Below are positions 60,610 through 64,000 of a DNA stretch of 64,000 nt, piece after piece. Source of the DNA: Chitinophagales bacterium (GTDB taxonomy: Bacteria > Bacteroidota > Bacteroidia > Chitinophagales > Chitinophagaceae); assembly GCA_020636495.1 (NCBI GenBank), contig JACJXQ010000009.1, forward strand, positions 124,001 through 188,000, given 5' to 3'. The position numbers and the translations under genes are program-made. Position 1 is the first letter of the stretch. Each line of letters begins with the position of its first letter. Under the pieces are notes generated by a model. That model made no database searches and was not told the DNA's origin. It saw nothing but the letters and a program-made list of their open reading frames with translations.

Positions 60610-62478
60610 ATGAGCATATTCAGCAAAGAACATCGCATTACATGGTTACACATAGCTATTATGGCAATAGCTGTAGTATTGGCGTATAGTAAAATATTCA
60701 ATGCGGGGTTCATGTCGTGGGATGATATTGACTATGTTTTTCATACGCCTGACATCTCCTCATTTACAGCAGAGCATCTCAAAAATATGTGGTCGGAGTA
60801 TTACATAGGTAACTACCAGCCACTGCCAATGATGAGCTATGCTCTTGATTACTTAATAGTTGGTGACAAACCATTTATCTACCACCTCACCAATATAGTT
60901 TGGCATATAGCTGATGTGATATTGCTGTATGCCTGTATCAAAAAAATGGGTGGTAACGCTTACATAGCCCTGTTTGCAGCATTACTATTTGCAGTGCATC
61001 CCGTACAGACGGAAAGCGTATCGTGGATAGCCGCACGGAATAAGGTGATGAACGGTTTCTTCTTCCTGCTGGCAATGTACATATATATAGACTACCTGCT
61101 TACCCACAAGAATAAGAGGCTTATTTGGGTGTACATTTTCGGCCTGTTGGCCTACCTGAGCAAACTGACGGCTGTAACATTGCCATTTGCATTGCTGGCT
61201 GTAGATATATGGATGGCACGGCCGCTGAACGGTAAAAAAATATGGCTGGAAAAATTACCACTGGTATTGCTGGCTATACCTATCGGTATTATCAACCTAC
61301 AGGCGCAAGACCAGGTATCTTTCCTGAACCTGCACCCTGAATTTAACTTCGGGCATACCATTGTTTTCGCAGGCTATGCATACGTACAGTATATCATCAA
61401 CCTGCTGGTACCTGTGCGATTATCTGTTCTTTACCCCTACCCTACGGCTATCGGACCAGTACACATCCTGTACACAATATTGGCAATAGCTATAGTGGCA
61501 ACCGGAGTAATAGCTTACAGAAAAAAGTGGTTTACATTGGCCGGAGGTATTTTATTCTACACGGTCAATATTGCTATAGTACTGCAATTTGTACAGTTTG
61601 GTGAAGTACTGATGGCAGACCGTTATTTGTACCTGGCGGGTATTGGTGTATGGTATCCTATGGCATTTTTCGGATACCAATATTTCAACAAAAACAAAGA
61701 AAAAACAACAAAGGCAGGCCTTGCTGTTATTGCAGCCATGTGCCTTATATATGGCGGTGCTACTTTTATGCGGAATGATATCTGGCTGTCAGAACTTAAC
61801 TTCTGGCAATCTGTAACTGATAAATTCCCTGAATCGTCTGTAGCGCAAAGCAGCCTGGGTGGCGTATATATGAATAAAGGCGAGAACACTACGGCGATGA
61901 GCTATATTGAAGAGGCTATCAAACTGGACGAAAACAACTACAAAGCATGGTACAACAAAGGTGTGCTGATGCTGCGCAAAGGCGATGCACAGGAAGCATT
62001 ATATGCCCTGAACAGGGCCATTCGTCTGAATGAATATTCAAAAGCATTATTCACACGGGCACTACTTTACCAGCAAACAGGCAACTATAACAAAGCCCTA
62101 CCAGATATTGAAAAAGTATTGGCCACCGAACCCCAAAATGCCCGTGCCTACTACATATACGGGGATTGCATAGAACAACAAGGGAACCTTGATAAAGCGT
62201 TACAGGCATACAATTCGGCTATACAGTATGACCCGAACGACCCTCTTTTTTACCTGCGCAGGGGATTGGTACAGGCAAAAACAGGACGCAACCAGGAGGC
62301 AATAAGCGATATGAGTAGCGCCATACAGATAGACAATAAATATGCTGAAGCATGGTATTGGCGGGGTATGATAAAACACCGGTCAGGCATGATGCCCTGC
62401 GACGACCTGAACAAAGCACGCAATCTTGGTCTTGATGCAGCCACAGAAGCTCTGACCGAGATATGTAATACCCACTAG
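60610..62478 (+). CDS. Multi-spanning membrane protein with C-terminal TPRs (TMTC/PMT-like)
   Basis: A 622-residue protein. About the first 400 residues hold roughly 9-11 membrane segments with PMT/TMTC-like landmarks: an acidic motif after TM1 (MSWDDIDYVF), NYQPLPMMSYALDYL, HLTNIVWHIADV and ALLFAVHPVQTESVSWIAARNKVM. The last 200 residues are five or six TPR units (for example YKAWYNKGVLMLRKGDAQEA). By family it may be a lipid-linked-sugar O-glycosyltransferase, fitting the GT2 enzyme elsewhere in the window, but activity is unproven. Its stop overlaps that of the convergent amidotransferase gene by 4 bp. Confidence 0.85.
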   Translation: MSIFSKEHRITWLHIAIMAIAVVLAYSKIFNAGFMSWDDIDYVFHTPDISSFTAEHLKNMWSEYYIGNYQPLPMMSYALDYLIVGDKPFIYHLTNIVWHIADVILLYACIKKMGGNAYIALFAALLFAVHPVQTESVSWIAARNKVMNGFFFLLAMYIYIDYLLTHKNKRLIWVYIFGLLAYLSKLTAVTLPFALLAVDIWMARPLNGKKIWLEKLPLVLLAIPIGIINLQAQDQVSFLNLHPEFNFGHTIVFAGYAYVQYIINLLVPVRLSVLYPYPTAIGPVHILYTILAIAIVATGVIAYRKKWFTLAGGILFYTVNIAIVLQFVQFGEVLMADRYLYLAGIGVWYPMAFFGYQYFNKNKEKTTKAGLAVIAAMCLIYGGATFMRNDIWLSELNFWQSVTDKFPESSVAQSSLGGVYMNKGENTTAMSYIEEAIKLDENNYKAWYNKGVLMLRKGDAQEALYALNRAIRLNEYSKALFTRALLYQQTGNYNKALPDIEKVLATEPQNARAYYIYGDCIEQQGNLDKALQAYNSAIQYDPNDPLFYLRRGLVQAKTGRNQEAISDMSSAIQIDNKYAEAWYWRGMIKHRSGMMPCDDLNKARNLGLDAATEALTEICNTH

Positions 62479-63041
62479 TACATCTCTGCCCAGTTCTTAA
62501 GCATCTGTAGTCCGTGATTGGTACCAATACTTTCGGGGTGAAACTGGATGCCGACACAAGGATATTGTTCGTGCGCTACAGCCATTATGATATTGTCATC
62601 AGTTGAGGTAGCTAATACCTGAAGACCCGTACCCTCTAAGTTGTCAATAGCCAGCGAATGATAACGCATTACCGTACAGGGCGATTGTATGTTGCCGAAA
62701 AAAGGATGACCGATGTGAGCAACTTCACTTGTTTTACCATGCATCGGGTATGGGATATGTATCAGTTCTGCCCCGAAAAACATACCCAATGCCTGATGCC
62801 CAAGGCAGACCCCCAGTATGGGTATCTTATCATGGAAGTATTGTATCGCATCCAGCGTAATGCCTGCCTGCAAAGGTGTTTCAGGGCCCGGTGAGATAAT
62901 AAGTCGTTCCGGGTTGAGTGCTGCCATTTCTTCAACCGTCAGCTCATCGTTGCGATACACCTTACAATCATTACCCGTCTGCAACAGGTAGTGATGTAAT
63001 ATATAAGTGAATGAATCGTAGTTATCCAGCAGTACCCACAT
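62475..63041 (-). CDS. Anthranilate/aminodeoxychorismate synthase glutaminase subunit (TrpG/PabA)
   Basis: A 188-residue class I glutamine amidotransferase: LLDNYDSFTYIL, SPGPETPLQAG, the nucleophile Cys79 in GVCLGHQALG, and the His-Glu pair in FHPES. It supplies ammonia to a TrpE/PabB partner not present here. With no trp genes around and a class IV lyase elsewhere in the window, a folate role is plausible. It overlaps the cvpA end by 20 bp. Confidence 0.92.
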   Translation of the reverse strand: MWVLLDNYDSFTYILHHYLLQTGNDCKVYRNDELTVEEMAALNPERLIISPGPETPLQAGITLDAIQYFHDKIPILGVCLGHQALGMFFGAELIHIPYPMHGKTSEVAHIGHPFFGNIQSPCTVMRYHSLAIDNLEGTGLQVLATSTDDNIIMAVAHEQYPCVGIQFHPESIGTNHGLQMLKNWAEMY

Positions 63042-63579
63042 GTTGCGGAATGTATTCGTTTACATTATCAAAGAAATGTTCCAGGTCGGAGAAAACATCT
63101 TTAGCCATTGGCCAGAGGTAACCCACCTTTGCCGCTACCCATGGCGCCAGCGGCTGAATGTATTCATAGGTTTTTGATTCGGCTATCATTTCGGGCGTTA
63201 CTATCTTCATTTCCGTACCCAGCCAGAGCAAAGCACTCCATGCCATAGTAACGATGAAAGCATAGAACATTCCCCCCAAGCCTTTATTGACCCAGCCCAG
63301 CATTACCGCCTGCATGGCCGACTCGATAGCTTTTGCTATGAGCCGGACGCCCCATACTACCCCAACAAAAAGTATGATATAACTAATGAGCTGTGCCCAG
63401 CCCGACGTGACATAACCTTTTTCAAAAAGCCATGTGGCCAATACCTCAGACAATTTGAGCGAAACAATAATGCCCAGTACAATTGCCAGCACAGAAAAAG
63501 CGGCTACAATGATACCTTTCATGTAGCCGCGAATAAAAAAAATGATGATCAATGATATGGCAATGATATCTAACAGCAT
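63022..63579 (-). CDS. CvpA family membrane protein
   Basis: A 185-residue protein with four predicted membrane segments in the first 125 residues (LLDIIAISLIIIFFIRGYMKG, IIVAAFSVLAIVLGIIVSL, LISYIILFVGVVWGVRLIA, FYAFIVTMAWSALLWL). This is the CvpA architecture, named for colicin V production but generally an inner-membrane protein of unclear function. It is co-oriented with yqeY (12-bp gap) and overlaps the following amidotransferase gene. Confidence 0.9.
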   Translation of the reverse strand: MLLDIIAISLIIIFFIRGYMKGIIVAAFSVLAIVLGIIVSLKLSEVLATWLFEKGYVTSGWAQLISYIILFVGVVWGVRLIAKAIESAMQAVMLGWVNKGLGGMFYAFIVTMAWSALLWLGTEMKIVTPEMIAESKTYEYIQPLAPWVAAKVGYLWPMAKDVFSDLEHFFDNVNEYIPQHVGTAG

Positions 63580-63591
63580 CAGCCTGTAAGA

Positions 63592-64000
63592 TTATGCCAG
63601 CAAGCGCTTCACCGTTTCTGAAATGGTTTTGCCGTCAGCTTTTCCTGCCAGTTGTTTTGATGCAACACCCATTACCTTTCCCATATCAGCAGGACTTGCG
63701 GCACCAACCTGGGCAATGATAGCTTTCAATTCCGTTTCCAGTTCTTCGGCAGAGAAAGGTTTTGGCAGAAAACGTTCCAGTATTGCCAGCTCTTCCTCTT
63801 CCTTGGCTGCCAGGTCGGCACGGTTCTGCTGCGTGAATATGTCTAATGAGTCACGGCGCTGCTTGGCCATTTTCTGCAGCATTTTCATTTCGTCCGCCTC
63901 GGTTATCTCGCTTCCGCTACCCGATGTTTTTTCCAATAATATAGCTGATTTGATAGCACGCAGTGTACGCAATTCAGCCTCATTCTTAGCTTTCATAGCA
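63592..64000 (-). CDS. GatB/YqeY domain protein (5' end outside the window)
   Basis: The visible 136 codons cover almost the whole YqeY domain: NEAELRTLRAIKSAILLEK, EEEELAILERFLPKPFSAEEL and the GKVMGVASKQLAGKADGKTIS block. The family has about 150 residues and normally starts about 15 residues earlier, so the gene runs past base 64000; an internal Met at 63996 is unlikely to be the start. YqeY resembles the tRNA-binding tail of GatB; function unknown. Confidence 0.92.
   Translation of the reverse strand, partial: AMKAKNEAELRTLRAIKSAILLEKTSGSGSEITEADEMKMLQKMAKQRRDSLDIFTQQNRADLAAKEEEELAILERFLPKPFSAEELETELKAIIAQVGAASPADMGKVMGVASKQLAGKADGKTISETVKRLLA

Noticed and set aside
1..64000. tRNA, rRNA, CRISPR arrays, insertion sequences and prophage
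   Set aside because: I looked for cloverleaf 3' arms, regular spacer-repeat arrays, transposase motifs and phage structural genes and saw none; a tRNAscan/ISfinder run would settle it.

Overview
The window reads as a stretch of the main chromosome of a Bacteroidota species, most likely in or near the Chitinophagaceae. Five secreted proteins end in type IX secretion (T9SS) sorting tails. Many start codons are preceded by the Bacteroidota -7 element TAnnTTTG rather than by a Shine-Dalgarno sequence. Family-restricted genes are present (GWxTD, WbqC, DUF4292, Mpl, META, group III truncated globin). Mpl plus dapF imply diaminopimelate peptidoglycan, and lpxD implies lipid A. I saw no rRNA, tRNA, CRISPR array, insertion sequence or prophage. 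Coding density is high, and several gene pairs abut or overlap by a few bases.

Layout. 1-5 kb: 3' end of purH, a GNAT acetyltransferase, lpxD, a class IV aminotransferase and gltX. 5-17 kb: exported proteins (cysteine-rich protein, Omp28-like T9SS protein, CAP-domain lipoprotein, and two tandem giant Ig-repeat T9SS proteins) interleaved with a DEAD-box helicase and a flavin-fold protein. 16-19 kb: PqqB-like hydrolase, RRM/RG-rich RNA-binding protein, RibD-C-like reductase, META protein. 19-29 kb: ALDH7, an RmlC-type epimerase, a class V aminotransferase, CDP-glucose genes rfbG and rfbF, DUF4292 lipoprotein, TPR protein, sugar-phosphate nucleotidyltransferase and dut. 29-31 kb: a tandem pair of small exported proteins whose last 150 residues are identical, each behind the same 90-bp promoter cassette. 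31-36 kb: a beta-lactamase-fold protein lacking its catalytic residues, OsmC, YkgJ-type cysteine-cluster protein, parB-parA, UPF0173 hydrolase. 36-42 kb: accessory-looking lipoproteins, a BatD-N protein with an RraB-like tail, an amidohydrolase, and long empty stretches. 42-50 kb: MsbA-like ABC exporter, prfB, an attenuator-like short transcription unit, two T9SS proteins and a 47-residue lipoprotein. 50-64 kb: mpl, a DnaQ-like exonuclease, a GT2 enzyme, WbqC, GWxTD protein, dapF, truncated globin, LUD protein, ftsH, rsfS, birA, a TMTC-like membrane TPR protein, a pabA/trpG amidotransferase, cvpA and yqeY (partial).

How they work together. Most genes are housekeeping for envelope construction (lpxD, mpl, dapF, nucleotide-sugar genes), translation (gltX, prfB, rsfS), protein quality control (ftsH) and chromosome partition (parAB). 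The more unusual material is the tandem secreted pair with its shared promoter/operator cassette, the Ig-repeat surface proteins, the catalytically degenerate hydrolases, and an orphan leader-peptide/terminator unit upstream of prfB. No single locus looks like a complete undescribed system; the strongest candidates are listed as findings.
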